DNA from: an uncultured Verrucomicrobiota bacterium
Lineage (GTDB): Bacteria; Verrucomicrobiota; Verrucomicrobiia; Limisphaerales; AAA164-E04
Assembly (NCBI GenBank): GCA_913061285.1
Contig: CAJXVR010000016.1
Span: 1-46,825, forward strand
Direction of reading: 5' to 3'
DNA: 46,825 nucleotides
Shown here piece by piece: positions 36,274 through 46,775 of this stretch (positions within the stretch are counted from its first letter, which is position 1; each line of letters opens with the position of its first letter). A model generated the notes under the pieces. The model searched no databases and was not told the origin of the DNA. It was given only the letters and a program-made list of their open reading frames with translations. The translations under genes were made by a program, and so were the position numbers.

Positions 36274-39200
36274 ATGAAGACGTTAAAACTATGTCTCGTT
36301 GGTCTAGCCGCCGCTATATTCGGCGCTATTCCTCTCAATGCAGTCGTCAAAGACGCGGCCTTTCTGCAAGGTTCCAATCTTGCAGACGGATCCACGGAAT
36401 TGACCTCCGCAACACCCATCGCAATCAGCTGGACCGAAAGTTCCTCGATTGATCCGTCTACGTATGATCATTCATTCGCTGACGCTGGCAAACTAGTTGT
36501 TAAGAAAGCCGGCGACTATCTCGTGGCGGCGACCATGCCTGTCATCAGTATCAACACCGCTGACAATCGCCCCTCTCAAGCGATCGAAGTCTATGTCAAC
36601 GGCGAACCGGCTCCCGGAACCATCGGATCATCCGGTTACATTCGAAATCAGCCTCGTAATGTCAATATGCAGCAGGAAACCTCCGATCACGCTCATGCGC
36701 TCCTGACAGGACTAAGCGCAGGCGACGAGATTGAAGTACGGGCTTACAAAACAGCCCAAGCAGCGCTGGCAACCGGCATCCAGTCGGCCAGCCTCTACGT
36801 CGAGCTCGTTGATGACTCCCGAACGGCCTTTGCCGCCCTTTCTGACGACGACACCAACGCCGCCAATCTCAATCCAAGTTTCGAAGAAGATGGTGAAGAT
36901 CCCACGGAACTTTCCTGGAACTCTACCAGAAAAGACTCAGGCTTCTCTCATTCCGACGGTTCGAGCAATATCAGCCTTAGTGCTGGCACCTATCTAATCT
37001 TTGCAAACGTCCCAATGCAATCATCCGTCCAACGAGCAGCTCCAGGGCTGGAGTTGCTTCTAAATGGGAACATCGTTAAAGGGGGAACAGCGCGACAAGG
37101 ATACATTCGTAATGCGAGTGGGCACACCGTCGCATCGCTTCACTGGTCCGGTTTGGTCGAAGTGAGTGGCACACAAACCCTGACCCTACAGACCTTCCGT
37201 TTGGCCCAAGCCGGCGCGGCTACCATTCAAGATGGAAAGAATGCATCACTCTACATTGAAAAAATTGATGAGGGCAGCGGCGTTCATCTAACAAGTGCGG
37301 CTGAAGTCGACAATGACCTAGATCCAGCGAACTGGAATCCAGCCGAAAAATCAGCACTTCTCTGGGAAAGCGCCGATATCTCCGACAGTTCGACCTATAA
37401 CCAAGGGAACAATCAGATCGCCGTTCGCAAAGCCGGCAGCTATCTCCTCGTCTACCAGGACACCCTTCAAAGCACCGCACAACGGCCGAACCCACGAATC
37501 ACCGTTGAGGTGAACGGAAATGCAATTCCCGGTGCGGAGACAAAGAGTCACTACATCAGAACTCAGAACGGCCATAACGAAGCCTCAGGTTCACTCGTAT
37601 TCCTCTTGGAGAACCTAAACGCCAACGATGTTGTCACAGTCAGCACCCAACGTGAGGGACAAACCGGTGACGTGTTCATCGACGAGTTCCAAGACGTCGG
37701 AGCCATCTTGACGCTGATCAAGAAGGAAGATATCGACACAAGTTCCATTGCATCCGCTCCTCGGGTTGCTTTTTTTACCGGTGGACTAGAAGGGTTTGAA
37801 GTTCGTATTCAGAACTTCGCCAGCACAGTCAATGAGGGCTCGGTCGAAGCCACCCTCGACGGCTCGGTCGTCAGCACTGACGTGAGCACCGCCGGCGGAG
37901 TCACAACCATTGCCTACAGCTTTGCCGATGCGCCTGACTCACTCAGCGATCATACCGTCGATCTCAGTTACAGCGATTCAGACGGCACCAGCCATACCGC
38001 CTCATTCGCATTCACAATCACCACGATCTTCAATCGCGTTCCGCCTTCGTTTGCCGCCTCTGGCGTCGATACGAACCAGGCCGGTTTCGTTGCCAACATC
38101 ACCCAGATCAGCACGGCCCAATCGGGAGTGACACAGAGTCACAGCAACACACCAGAGGGAGCGAACGCTCAAATCGCTGGTGAGCTCGTTGACGCCGATG
38201 GCGTTGGTTTCATCAATGAAGCCGGTCCCATCAACGCCAACAGCTGGGAAGTTTCTCCCGTCGATATCGAAGGCGTGATCAACTTCGAACAGGACGCTGG
38301 CATCGCAGGTAACTTCAACGACAACAATGGATTCCTTGACGACTTTCTTCCTGGAATCCCTGGATTCGAAGACAGCACAGATGGGATCGCAGCTGAATTC
38401 CTAACCTACCTTGAATTCAGCAAGGGATTTCACTCTCTCGGCGTGAACAGTGACGACGGCTTCGAAGTCACCACTGGCCCCTCACTCAAGGATCAAGGCG
38501 CTGTCGTTCTCGGGCGATTCAGCGGTGGTCGTGGTTCAGCAGATAGTATCTTCAACATTCTCGTCGAAGAAGCAGGCATCTATCCCGTCCGACTCGTCTG
38601 GTACGAGGGAACCGGGGGAGCTAACGTGGAATTCTTCTCAGTTGCCGAAGACGGGGAAAAAATTCTTATCAATGACCGTAGCAACTCAAACGCGATCAAA
38701 GCCTACCGTTCCGGCAATAGCCGCCCATTCATTAGCAGTGTTTCCCCTCAAGGATCAGCCCTAACGGATACCCTTGAATATATCCTCAATGATGGCGACG
38801 TGGATATCGTCCAAGATTCGATCAGTCTTACCTTGAACGGTACAGCACTTAGCCCAAGCATCAGCAAGAGCGGCGCTGTCACTACCGTCAGCTATACCAA
38901 CCCAGACGGTTTCTTCCCAGGGGGCGCCCATGCGGCAGTCCTCAGCTACGACGAGGCAAGTGACCCGGTGGTGACTCGTGTGTTTGAACACAACTTCAGC
39001 AGTCCTAGCGGACAGTCTGTTGTTCTCTTGGACGATCCATTCGCCTATTGGCGGCTCGGTGAAACCGATGGCGACAAGGCCAACAATGAGATCAGCGATC
39101 TCCACGAGGGTACCTACAACGGGAACCCAGGCCTCGGTGCCGAGCGTCTCGTCGTCGGTGATTCATCACCTGCGGTGCTCTTCGATGCGAGTCAGCAGCA

Positions 39201-40149
39201 CTACATCGCAATCGCGAATCACAACGATATTAACAACCTAGCCGGCAACGCCGGTTGGGATAAGAAGACGATCGAATTCTGGTTCAAGTCACGCAACCTG
39301 CCAAACTCGGATCCCGCGATTCCAGATGCCACCATCTCGCAGCGCCAAGTGATTTACGAACAAGGCGGCGCGACTCGTGGAATGAATGTCTACCTCGAAG
39401 GAACCAAGCCAGGAGACAGCCCAGACGAAGCGGAACTCTGGTTCAACGTCCTCAACCGAGCTGAAGTCGTTTGGGGTGGCACGATCCCATTCAACGAGGA
39501 CCAAGGTCTCTCACCAAACGAAGAAGTGGTCGCGATCAGCACAACGATTAAAGCAAACACGCTTTACCACGTAGTACTCGTCATGGACACCTCTCGAGAC
39601 CCCGACGACTTCGATGGCGGACTCATTGGTTATATCAACGGAGAAAAATTCGGTGAAATCGCCGGAGGGAACCTTCTTCGCAATCATACCGATGGGATCG
39701 CAATTGGCCGACGTAACAACGAAGTATCGTTCCACGACTACATCGTCAATGGACCAAACGGCGCTGACCTCTTCAATTCAACGGAACAGTTCTACTTCGA
39801 TGGCTGGCTCGACGAGTTTGCCCTCTACAACGTGGCCCTAAGCGCCAGCCAAGCCAAGGCTCACTACGAAGCAGGTTTGACGGCTGTCCCTGCGGATTCC
39901 ACAGAACCCCCAGTGGTTGAACCTCCCGTCGTCCTGCCTCCAGTCGTTCTTCCTCCGATTCCTGGTGGAGGTGGCGGAGGCGGTATCAACTCGATCATTC
40001 GCAATGCGGACGGAACGCTAACGATTGCCTTCTCTGGGGCTCTCTCAGCCGGACCTACGGTTACCGGGCCATTCTTGGCGATTCCTGGCGCCACGTCACC
40101 ATTCGTCGTGTCACCCGAGAACGCGGCGCAATTCTACATCGCTCGTTAA
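36274..40149 (+). CDS. 1291-aa secreted protein: triplicated N-terminal repeat, PA14-like region, LamG-like domain, Pro/Gly linker, short C-terminal module
   Basis: Signal peptide; three related ~150-aa units; FSKGFHSLGVNSDDGFEVTTG; AYWRLGETDGDKANNEI...DGWLDEFALYNVALSASQAKAHY; PVVLPPVVLPPIPGGGGGGG; SPENAAQFYIAR. Confidence 0.85.
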   Translation: MKTLKLCLVGLAAAIFGAIPLNAVVKDAAFLQGSNLADGSTELTSATPIAISWTESSSIDPSTYDHSFADAGKLVVKKAGDYLVAATMPVISINTADNRPSQAIEVYVNGEPAPGTIGSSGYIRNQPRNVNMQQETSDHAHALLTGLSAGDEIEVRAYKTAQAALATGIQSASLYVELVDDSRTAFAALSDDDTNAANLNPSFEEDGEDPTELSWNSTRKDSGFSHSDGSSNISLSAGTYLIFANVPMQSSVQRAAPGLELLLNGNIVKGGTARQGYIRNASGHTVASLHWSGLVEVSGTQTLTLQTFRLAQAGAATIQDGKNASLYIEKIDEGSGVHLTSAAEVDNDLDPANWNPAEKSALLWESADISDSSTYNQGNNQIAVRKAGSYLLVYQDTLQSTAQRPNPRITVEVNGNAIPGAETKSHYIRTQNGHNEASGSLVFLLENLNANDVVTVSTQREGQTGDVFIDEFQDVGAILTLIKKEDIDTSSIASAPRVAFFTGGLEGFEVRIQNFASTVNEGSVEATLDGSVVSTDVSTAGGVTTIAYSFADAPDSLSDHTVDLSYSDSDGTSHTASFAFTITTIFNRVPPSFAASGVDTNQAGFVANITQISTAQSGVTQSHSNTPEGANAQIAGELVDADGVGFINEAGPINANSWEVSPVDIEGVINFEQDAGIAGNFNDNNGFLDDFLPGIPGFEDSTDGIAAEFLTYLEFSKGFHSLGVNSDDGFEVTTGPSLKDQGAVVLGRFSGGRGSADSIFNILVEEAGIYPVRLVWYEGTGGANVEFFSVAEDGEKILINDRSNSNAIKAYRSGNSRPFISSVSPQGSALTDTLEYILNDGDVDIVQDSISLTLNGTALSPSISKSGAVTTVSYTNPDGFFPGGAHAAVLSYDEASDPVVTRVFEHNFSSPSGQSVVLLDDPFAYWRLGETDGDKANNEISDLHEGTYNGNPGLGAERLVVGDSSPAVLFDASQQHYIAIANHNDINNLAGNAGWDKKTIEFWFKSRNLPNSDPAIPDATISQRQVIYEQGGATRGMNVYLEGTKPGDSPDEAELWFNVLNRAEVVWGGTIPFNEDQGLSPNEEVVAISTTIKANTLYHVVLVMDTSRDPDDFDGGLIGYINGEKFGEIAGGNLLRNHTDGIAIGRRNNEVSFHDYIVNGPNGADLFNSTEQFYFDGWLDEFALYNVALSASQAKAHYEAGLTAVPADSTEPPVVEPPVVLPPVVLPPIPGGGGGGGINSIIRNADGTLTIAFSGALSAGPTVTGPFLAIPGATSPFVVSPENAAQFYIAR

Positions 40150-40179
40150 GTTCAGACGGATAGTATAAATCCCCTCACC

Positions 40180-40211
40180 AAAGGGAGATCCAAAACGGAT
40201 CTCCCTTTTTT
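40180..40211 (+). terminator. Intrinsic terminator
   Basis: aaagggagatcc-aaaac-ggatctcccttttttt hairpin with T-run, 31 bp after the stop at 40149. Confidence 0.92.
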
Positions 40212-40307
40212 AGTCGTCCAAACCAATCAAAAACTTGGCTCCCTCAAAATTCCTCGAGAAAATTGTCACTTTTTCCCACTGAAAAGGGTATTCCTCAGGA
40301 AAGGCCT

Positions 40308-40907
40308 ATGGAACCCATCATCGAAACCTTGAAGAAAGGCACCGAAGAGCTCTCCCGAATCGCATCGGGCATGGGCGATTTAGAATCGATCCTGATCATG
40401 ATGGCTGGCGCGACCCTGCTCCTTTTCGGCCGCCGCCTTTATTGGGGCGTCATCGCTGCTGCAGGATTCGCTGCAGGATCGTACATCGGCCATGAAGTCT
40501 TTCCCCCGGAACCCAAGTGGCTCATCATCGCCGCTCCCGTTCTGGTTGGAATTGTTGCCGCTCTCCTCAGCATCTATTTACAAAAACTGGCACTTCGTCT
40601 GGCAGGAATGATCGCTGGAGGCTTCCTCGGTTACACCATTGCGGCCGCTCTCATCGCCAAACCCTGGCCCCTGCTTGGGCTGATCCTGGGATGTGTTATC
40701 GGCTTTTGGTCGGTGATGATCCTCTTTGATTGGGCCCTCATCATGCTCTCCTCGTTGTCAGGGACCGCGCTCATCGTGCAACGTGTGCCGCTGGAAAAAG
40801 AGCCTCAACTGATTCTGGCGGCCGTCCTGCTGTTTATTGGGATCGCCATCCAGGGAGCGATGCAGAAAAAGGCTCCCGCCGCCAAGAAACAACCCTCGCC
40901 CGCTTAA
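40308..40907 (+). CDS. DUF4203-like multi-pass membrane protein
   Basis: Repeated hydrophobic segments LLLFGRRLYWGVIAAAGFAAGSYIGHEV ... RLAGMIAGGFLGYTIAAAL; ATG at 40308 preferred. Confidence 0.55.
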   Translation: MEPIIETLKKGTEELSRIASGMGDLESILIMMAGATLLLFGRRLYWGVIAAAGFAAGSYIGHEVFPPEPKWLIIAAPVLVGIVAALLSIYLQKLALRLAGMIAGGFLGYTIAAALIAKPWPLLGLILGCVIGFWSVMILFDWALIMLSSLSGTALIVQRVPLEKEPQLILAAVLLFIGIAIQGAMQKKAPAAKKQPSPA

Positions 40908-40932
40908 GACTTAATTCACCTCGATACATCAC

Positions 40933-41214
40933 ATGGGACCAATCAGGGATATCATCGATTTCACACTGCGAATTTTCGCTCTAGGCCTTTTCGTCTCCGT
41001 CGTCTTGAATTGGATCCTCACCAGTCCAGCCAACGGTTTCCGAAAGCAGCTCGACAAATGCTACGAACCCTTTCTCAAACCAATCCGACGCTACATTAAA
41101 CCCATCAAACTCTCCCCAGGAGCTCCGGTGGGTATGGATCTCAGCCCGCTCGTCTTACTCATTGCCATCTGGTGGGCAGTCCACCCCTTCCTAATGTGGG
41201 TCTTCGGCGCCTAG
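40933..41214 (+). CDS. YggT family protein
   Basis: SVVLNWIL...CYEPFLKPIRRYIKPI...GMDLSPLVLLIAIWWA. Confidence 0.8.
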   Translation: MGPIRDIIDFTLRIFALGLFVSVVLNWILTSPANGFRKQLDKCYEPFLKPIRRYIKPIKLSPGAPVGMDLSPLVLLIAIWWAVHPFLMWVFGA

Positions 41215-41398
41215 TCCGCTTAGCCAAGCTCCCACCAGGGACATTTCTGCTCCCTTCTTTGACTCACACCGAGCACATTGCCCCGTGCTCGAGGTCGTGC
41301 CTGTCCGGGCTCACCATTCTATCGTGAATGAATATCTGTAGCCATCCGTCAAATCCCTGGTAGTATCAACAACAGAAGGTTGAACCCTATTTTCGGAC

Positions 41399-41608
41399 AT
41401 GGCAGAAGAGGAGAACGAGCAGCAACATCGTCGTAAAAAGCGGGAGCGCAAAAAGAAACGGCGGCGGCAGGGGGCCAGTTATCAGCCGATGCGGGATAGC
41501 GTGCTAATCTTCACAATCTTCATCGCCCTGGCAGGCGTGATCGTCTTCTGCTTTTGGACAATCGTCCCCGCCGCCCTCGCCTACTTTCGCGAGACACTCG
41601 GCTGGTGA
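41399..41608 (+). CDS. Small membrane protein with Lys/Arg-rich N-terminus
   Basis: MAEEENEQQHRRKKRERKKKRRRQG followed by one TM segment. Confidence 0.5.
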   Translation: MAEEENEQQHRRKKRERKKKRRRQGASYQPMRDSVLIFTIFIALAGVIVFCFWTIVPAALAYFRETLGW

Positions 41609-41614
41609 CAGTTC

Positions 41615-42934
41615 CTAGAGTGTGTCTTTCAGAAATCGCATGGCCGCATTCTGCATTTCATCACTGAAGACATGCCCAGCTTCGAACTCTCGCATCACTA
41701 GCTTGTCCGCATAGCCCGCTTTCTCATACGATTTCTTCAGCTTCTGATACCCCTCGATCACACCTTTGACATTGAATATTCCGTCCTGTTTGCCATTCAT
41801 GACCAGGAGAGGTTTGGGGGCATTCATCGCGGCAATATCGGGATAGTCTAGATAGCGATGCAATCCAGGAACGAGCATCGAATAGCCAATTGAAAACTTC
41901 ACATCCGACTTCAATTGGAAAGGGATCGAGGACATCCAGCCAGCGACAACGGAAGTCTTAACCCGATCGTCCAAAGCGCCTAGGTAACAGGAACGGATCC
42001 CTCCCAGGGAGAAACCAATCGATCCGATTCGATGGCGGTCCACCTCGGGCCGTGTCAACAGATAGTCGACCGTCCGTATATCATCCCAAAAAATGAGTCC
42101 CGGCCAAGTCAATCCAGCGGACATCAAGGTCCGGCTCAAGAGGGGTTCGAACTGGGAACAACGGACATTAAAGGCACTGACACGCCCGACGGGCAAATCA
42201 TTGGCCCGGGTACGCCAATCATCGGGATCATCGTCGAGAATCATCCGTCGTTCCCCCCAAAACATCAAATCAATCACGATGACTAAGAAACCCTGACGTA
42301 CCAGATCTGTAGCGACGCTCCGCCCTGAATAGTAACGCTGCTTGAACTCTCGGAGCACTGGATTCTCGTTCTCGTCCTCGATTAACTTTTCCTGCCCCCA
42401 AAGGTAAAAGCCGGAATGATCATGCAACGCGATCACGGCCGGCGTCGCGCGACGAGGGGCATCCTTGGGAACCAGCACCGAGGCCGGAATTCGAAAATGC
42501 GGCGAGGTATTGAACTGCACTTTCTCAAGAATATAATCGCCCTTATCAATCGTCTCCAGCGTCCGTCCCTTGGTAGGCCATTTCGGAGGCGTGTAGTGCA
42601 AGAGATCCAATACCTTCGAACGAGCGACTTTCTTCCAGTGATCGAGGCTGCGGAAATTTGATTGAGTGTATGCTAGGGGGGAAAAGGCTCTCGTCGCCAG
42701 TTTCTCCAGGAACGGCCATAAGGTCCCGATATCGGAACCGGTCTGGATTCTTGGCATGGAGGTCGTACTCGGCACGATGAACGGTGTAGTCCCGACCTGC
42801 GCCATGAGTGCCTCATCCATCAAAGCCTCGGCCCCAGCGCCCGCAAGGAGGAGCTTGAGAAAATCCCGACGTGGGCTCTCGTTTAGCTGAAGATTCTCTT
42901 CAGGGGACTCGTGATCTGGTTCTTGACTACTCAT
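41615..42934 (-). CDS. Exported alpha/beta hydrolase (esterase-like)
   Basis: PRRDFLKLLLAGAGAEALM leader; VIALHDHSGFYLWG; RIGSIGFSLGGIRSCYLGALDDRVK; PLLVMNGKQDGIF; ATG at 42934 preferred. Confidence 0.82.
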   Translation of the reverse strand: MSSQEPDHESPEENLQLNESPRRDFLKLLLAGAGAEALMDEALMAQVGTTPFIVPSTTSMPRIQTGSDIGTLWPFLEKLATRAFSPLAYTQSNFRSLDHWKKVARSKVLDLLHYTPPKWPTKGRTLETIDKGDYILEKVQFNTSPHFRIPASVLVPKDAPRRATPAVIALHDHSGFYLWGQEKLIEDENENPVLREFKQRYYSGRSVATDLVRQGFLVIVIDLMFWGERRMILDDDPDDWRTRANDLPVGRVSAFNVRCSQFEPLLSRTLMSAGLTWPGLIFWDDIRTVDYLLTRPEVDRHRIGSIGFSLGGIRSCYLGALDDRVKTSVVAGWMSSIPFQLKSDVKFSIGYSMLVPGLHRYLDYPDIAAMNAPKPLLVMNGKQDGIFNVKGVIEGYQKLKKSYEKAGYADKLVMREFEAGHVFSDEMQNAAMRFLKDTL

Positions 42935-43210
42935 TCCAATACAAATTCGTGTCCCCATGCTGAGGGACGCGACAACCGGGCCCGCACAGGACATTCACCA
43001 TGCTATAACCCTCGCTACGCTCGTTTCGATTCGTTGATCGATCATTCCTAGAAACCACCTGCCCGTCAATCCCCCCTGAGCAAACGATTAAAGCAGAGAA
43101 ATCTTAGAAACTTACCCTCAATTCTTCACGAATAGACATTCGACATTCGTTCCCTTGCCCAGGATAATCCCCTATCCTATCATTTCCAAACTGAGACCAC
43201 CGCGCTATTC

Positions 43211-44521
43211 ATGAAACCAAGATCTAACTCGACTCGAGACAGCCGCTTCAAGCCCCAGGGAGCCACGGGCTTCGTTCTGCTCCTCCTAGCCTTTGGCATG
43301 TTCAGCCCTAGCCTGACTCCTACCAGCCAAGCGGCGGAGGCTCGATGGTGGCGCGGAAATCTTCACACCCACTCACTCTGGAGCGACGGGAATGACTACC
43401 CGGAAATGATCGCGTCCTGGTACAAGGACAATGGATACCACTTTCTGGCGCTCTCGGATCATAATGTGTTCCAAACAGGCCAACGCTGGAGTGAAATTAA
43501 GAAAAATAGCGGCGGCGAAGCTGCCTTCGAACGATACCTACGCCATTTCGGCTCCGAGTGGGTAGAAACCAAGACAGAGGACGGCAAACAACTTGTGCGC
43601 TTGAAACCCTTTGCCGAATTCCGAACCTTGGTTGAGGAGAGGGATCAGTTTCTGATGATTCCGGGCGAAGAGATCACCGATCGGTATCTTTCCGCCCCCA
43701 TTCACATGAACTTCAGCAACATCTCTCAACCCATTCAGCCTCAAGGAGGCAAGAACATCGTGGACATCATGAAGCGCAACGTTGCCGCGGTGGCCAAACA
43801 ACGGGAAGAAACAGGCCAACCGATGATGATTCACCTGAACCATCCCAATTTTGGCTGGGGGATTACCGCCGAGGAACTGATGCAGGTGAGCGGAGAAAAA
43901 TTCTTCGAAGTCTACAATGGGCATCCCACCGTGAATGACCCAGGGGATGCCACCCACGCTAGCACAGAACGCGTTTGGGACATCATTCTCACTTGGCGAC
44001 TGGGCATCCTCAACACGGGCCCCATCTACGGCCTAGCCACGGATGACTCGCACGACTACCACGCCATCGCTCCGACCAAGAGCAATACGGGCCGCGGGTG
44101 GGTCATGGTCAAAACGCCCCATCTGACGGCAGAGAACATTATCCTCGCCTTGGAAGCCGGTGATTTCTATGCCTCCTCAGGGGTTGAACTCGCTGACATT
44201 CGACGAGAAGCGGGTGTCTTGACGGTCAAGATTGCCACAACACCCGGCGTTAGCTATCGAACGGAGTTCATCGGAACCAAGAAGGATTTCGATTCGGCCA
44301 ATCAGCCGGTCAAGAATCGCGCCGGTGAAAAACTTCGAGTAACCCACCGCTACAGCGACGAAGTCGGCGAAGTGCTGGCTACGGCGGAGGGTCACACAGC
44401 TGCCTACCGTTTCACTGGTGACGAGATCTACGTGCGCGCTAAGATCACCTCATCCAAGGCCAAAGCGAACGCAGTGCACAAGAACGAACGTGAGTCCGCC
44501 TGGACACAGCCCTTCTTCTAG
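43211..44521 (+). CDS. Secreted PHP-domain metallophosphoesterase-like protein
   Basis: WWRGNLHTHSLWSDGNDYPEMIASWYKDNGYHFLALSDHNVF; GLATDDSHDYH. Confidence 0.85.
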   Translation: MKPRSNSTRDSRFKPQGATGFVLLLLAFGMFSPSLTPTSQAAEARWWRGNLHTHSLWSDGNDYPEMIASWYKDNGYHFLALSDHNVFQTGQRWSEIKKNSGGEAAFERYLRHFGSEWVETKTEDGKQLVRLKPFAEFRTLVEERDQFLMIPGEEITDRYLSAPIHMNFSNISQPIQPQGGKNIVDIMKRNVAAVAKQREETGQPMMIHLNHPNFGWGITAEELMQVSGEKFFEVYNGHPTVNDPGDATHASTERVWDIILTWRLGILNTGPIYGLATDDSHDYHAIAPTKSNTGRGWVMVKTPHLTAENIILALEAGDFYASSGVELADIRREAGVLTVKIATTPGVSYRTEFIGTKKDFDSANQPVKNRAGEKLRVTHRYSDEVGEVLATAEGHTAAYRFTGDEIYVRAKITSSKAKANAVHKNERESAWTQPFF

Positions 44522-44643
44522 GGCAATTGTGACTTCGTAATCGTCCGTCCCCATTACCAATGTTTGCCCAAGAAAGCAGAACGCTCACTCGAAAAATTGG
44601 ACTTGTTTCCCAAGCCTCAGAATCGTCTACTGAAATCTCTCCT

Positions 44644-45582
44644 ATGAACACGCAACTTAGCAGACGTCACTTTATTCGTCAGACCGGAACGCTCGCCGCC
44701 TTGGCCGCAACAGGATCGAGCCTAACTCACGCAATCGAACCGTTCAAACGCCCAGGAACACCTCGACTCCTCACGAGTATCGCTGCCTATTCCTTCCGAG
44801 ATTACTTCGTCGATGCCTCGCATGAACGCAGCAAGAAGATAGCCGATGGCGATCGTATTTCCCTGTTCGATTTCATTGATTTCTGTGGCGCCCAAGGAAG
44901 CGCTGGAGCCGAACTTACCGGATACTATTTCCCAAAGACCGTCACCGACGACTTTCTCCTGAAAGTGAAACGCCATGCCTTCTTGCGCGGCGTGGCGATC
45001 AGCGGAACGGCCGTGGGGAACAGTTTCACCCATGCCCCTGGGGCGAAGCGCACCGAACAGCTCGACTACGTCAAACGCTGGATCGACTACGCTCAAGTCA
45101 TGGGCGCCCCTCACATTCGTGTTTTCGCTGGGAATCGAGGAGAGCTGGATCACAAAACTGCAGTGCGGAATTGTATCAAGGGCCTCGAGGAATGTGGCAA
45201 ATACGCAGCAGATCGGGGAGTTTTTCTAGGGATCGAAAATCATGGCGGCATCGTCGCAGAAGCAGACCCACTGCTTGAGATCGTCAAAGCAATCTCGAAT
45301 CCATGGATCGGAATCAACCTAGATACCGGAAATTTCCGCACCGATGATCCCTATGGAGATATCGAGAAATGCGCTCCATACGCTGTCAACGTTCAACTCA
45401 AGGTCGAGATTCAACCTCGGTCCCAAAAACGACGATCCAAGAGCGATCTTGGGCGTTTGATTCGTATTCTCAAGAAAGCGAACTATCAGGGCTACGTCGT
45501 TCTCGAGCACGAAGCGCCCGAAGATCCTTGGACCACAATTCCGGCCTACATCGCCGAGATGGATCACCTCATAAAGAGTTAA
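44644..45582 (+). CDS. Tat-exported sugar phosphate isomerase/epimerase-like protein
   Basis: SRRHFIRQTGTLAALAATGSS leader; APHIRVFAGNRG, LGIENHGGIVAEADPLLEIVKAISNPWIGINLDTGNF, YVVLEHEAPED. Confidence 0.87.
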   Translation: MNTQLSRRHFIRQTGTLAALAATGSSLTHAIEPFKRPGTPRLLTSIAAYSFRDYFVDASHERSKKIADGDRISLFDFIDFCGAQGSAGAELTGYYFPKTVTDDFLLKVKRHAFLRGVAISGTAVGNSFTHAPGAKRTEQLDYVKRWIDYAQVMGAPHIRVFAGNRGELDHKTAVRNCIKGLEECGKYAADRGVFLGIENHGGIVAEADPLLEIVKAISNPWIGINLDTGNFRTDDPYGDIEKCAPYAVNVQLKVEIQPRSQKRRSKSDLGRLIRILKKANYQGYVVLEHEAPEDPWTTIPAYIAEMDHLIKS

Positions 45583-45618
45583 GCCATTTCATTCGATTAC
45601 CCGCCTTCAAATTCCATG

Positions 45619-45659
45619 CGCAGCGATCGAGCCGTCTTGGTTACGGTTCGATCGCTGCG
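45619..45659. terminator. Long perfect-type hairpin (possible U-tract-less terminator)
   Basis: cgcagcgatcgagccgt / acggttcgatcgctgcg, 17 bp with one G-U, 7-nt loop, between the epimerase and prfC. Confidence 0.45.
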
Positions 45660-45748
45660 ATTCACTCGATCGGTAATGACCGAGATCATAGCCCTGAGAT
45701 GATTCTAGCTTGTCGAATCCCGATAGGCTGATAAGTTCGCGTGCCTTT

Positions 45749-46775
45749 GTGAGTCTAAGCAATCAAGTAAAGAAGCGGCGAACCTTCGCCATCATCTCCC
45801 ATCCGGATGCGGGAAAAACCACGCTAACGGAAAAACTGCTTCTCTATGGAGGTGCGGTCCAGCTCGCCGGGTCCGTCACCGCGCGGAAGAATCAACGCGC
45901 CTCCACATCTGATTGGATGGAACTCGAACGTAAACGGGGTATCTCGGTAAGTTCCACAGTCCTTCAATTCGAATACGAAGGATTCTCAATTAATCTTCTC
46001 GATACCCCCGGTCACAAAGATTTCTCTGAGGACACCTACCGGGTACTTACGGCGGTCGACGCTGTGGTGATGGTTGTCGATGCCGGTAAAGGAATCGAGA
46101 GTCAGACCAAAAAGCTATTCGAAGTCTGTCGGCAACGAGGGATTCCGATTTTCACCTTTATCAACAAGTGTGACCGTCCCGCTCGAGATCCACTTAGCCT
46201 GCTCGATGAACTGGAAAAAGTTCTCGGCATCCAATCGTACCCGGTCAATTGGCCTATCGGAACGGGAGTCGATTTCAAAGGCGTCTATGATCGCCTGTCG
46301 TCGAGCGTCAATCTCTTTGAGCGCACCGCCGGAGGCGTCTATCGAGCCCCGGTTTCAATCGGCAGTTTCTCGGATCCCTTTGTCAAAGAACGCCTCGACG
46401 AAGCCCTCTACGATTCGGTGAGTGAAGAACTGGAGATGCTCGAACTCGCTGGGGCTGAGTTTTCTGAGGAATCCGTTCTTGCCGGAGAAACAACCCCGGT
46501 TTTCTTCGGCAGTGCCATGAATAATTTCGGCGTCAAGCTACTCTTAGATGGCTTCTTGAAGTTCTCCCCACCTCCTCAGCCGCGCCAAAGTGAAGGGGAT
46601 CTTATTCTTCCGGATGACGAAAACTTCACGGCCTTCATCTTCAAGATCCAAGCCAACATGGATCCCCGCCACCGGGATCGTATCGCTTTCATCCGTATCT
46701 GCTCCGGGAAGTTCGAACGGGACATGAACATCATTCATCCTCATACCGGAAAGAAAGTTCGGCTTTCATCATCCC
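45749..46775 (+). CDS. prfC: Peptide chain release factor 3, N-terminal part (3' truncated at adapter)
   Basis: [98 protein letters not shown] start at 45749 likely. Confidence 0.95.

Noticed and set aside
39907-39990. Pro/Gly repeat (PPVVLPPVVLPPIPGGGGGGG) considered as a microsatellite or CRISPR-like repeat
   Set aside because: It is in-frame linker coding sequence; no spacer structure.
41270-41291. Hairpin CGAGCAC-N8-GTGCTCG after the YggT gene
   Set aside because: Only 7 bp and no U-tract; likely to occur by chance.
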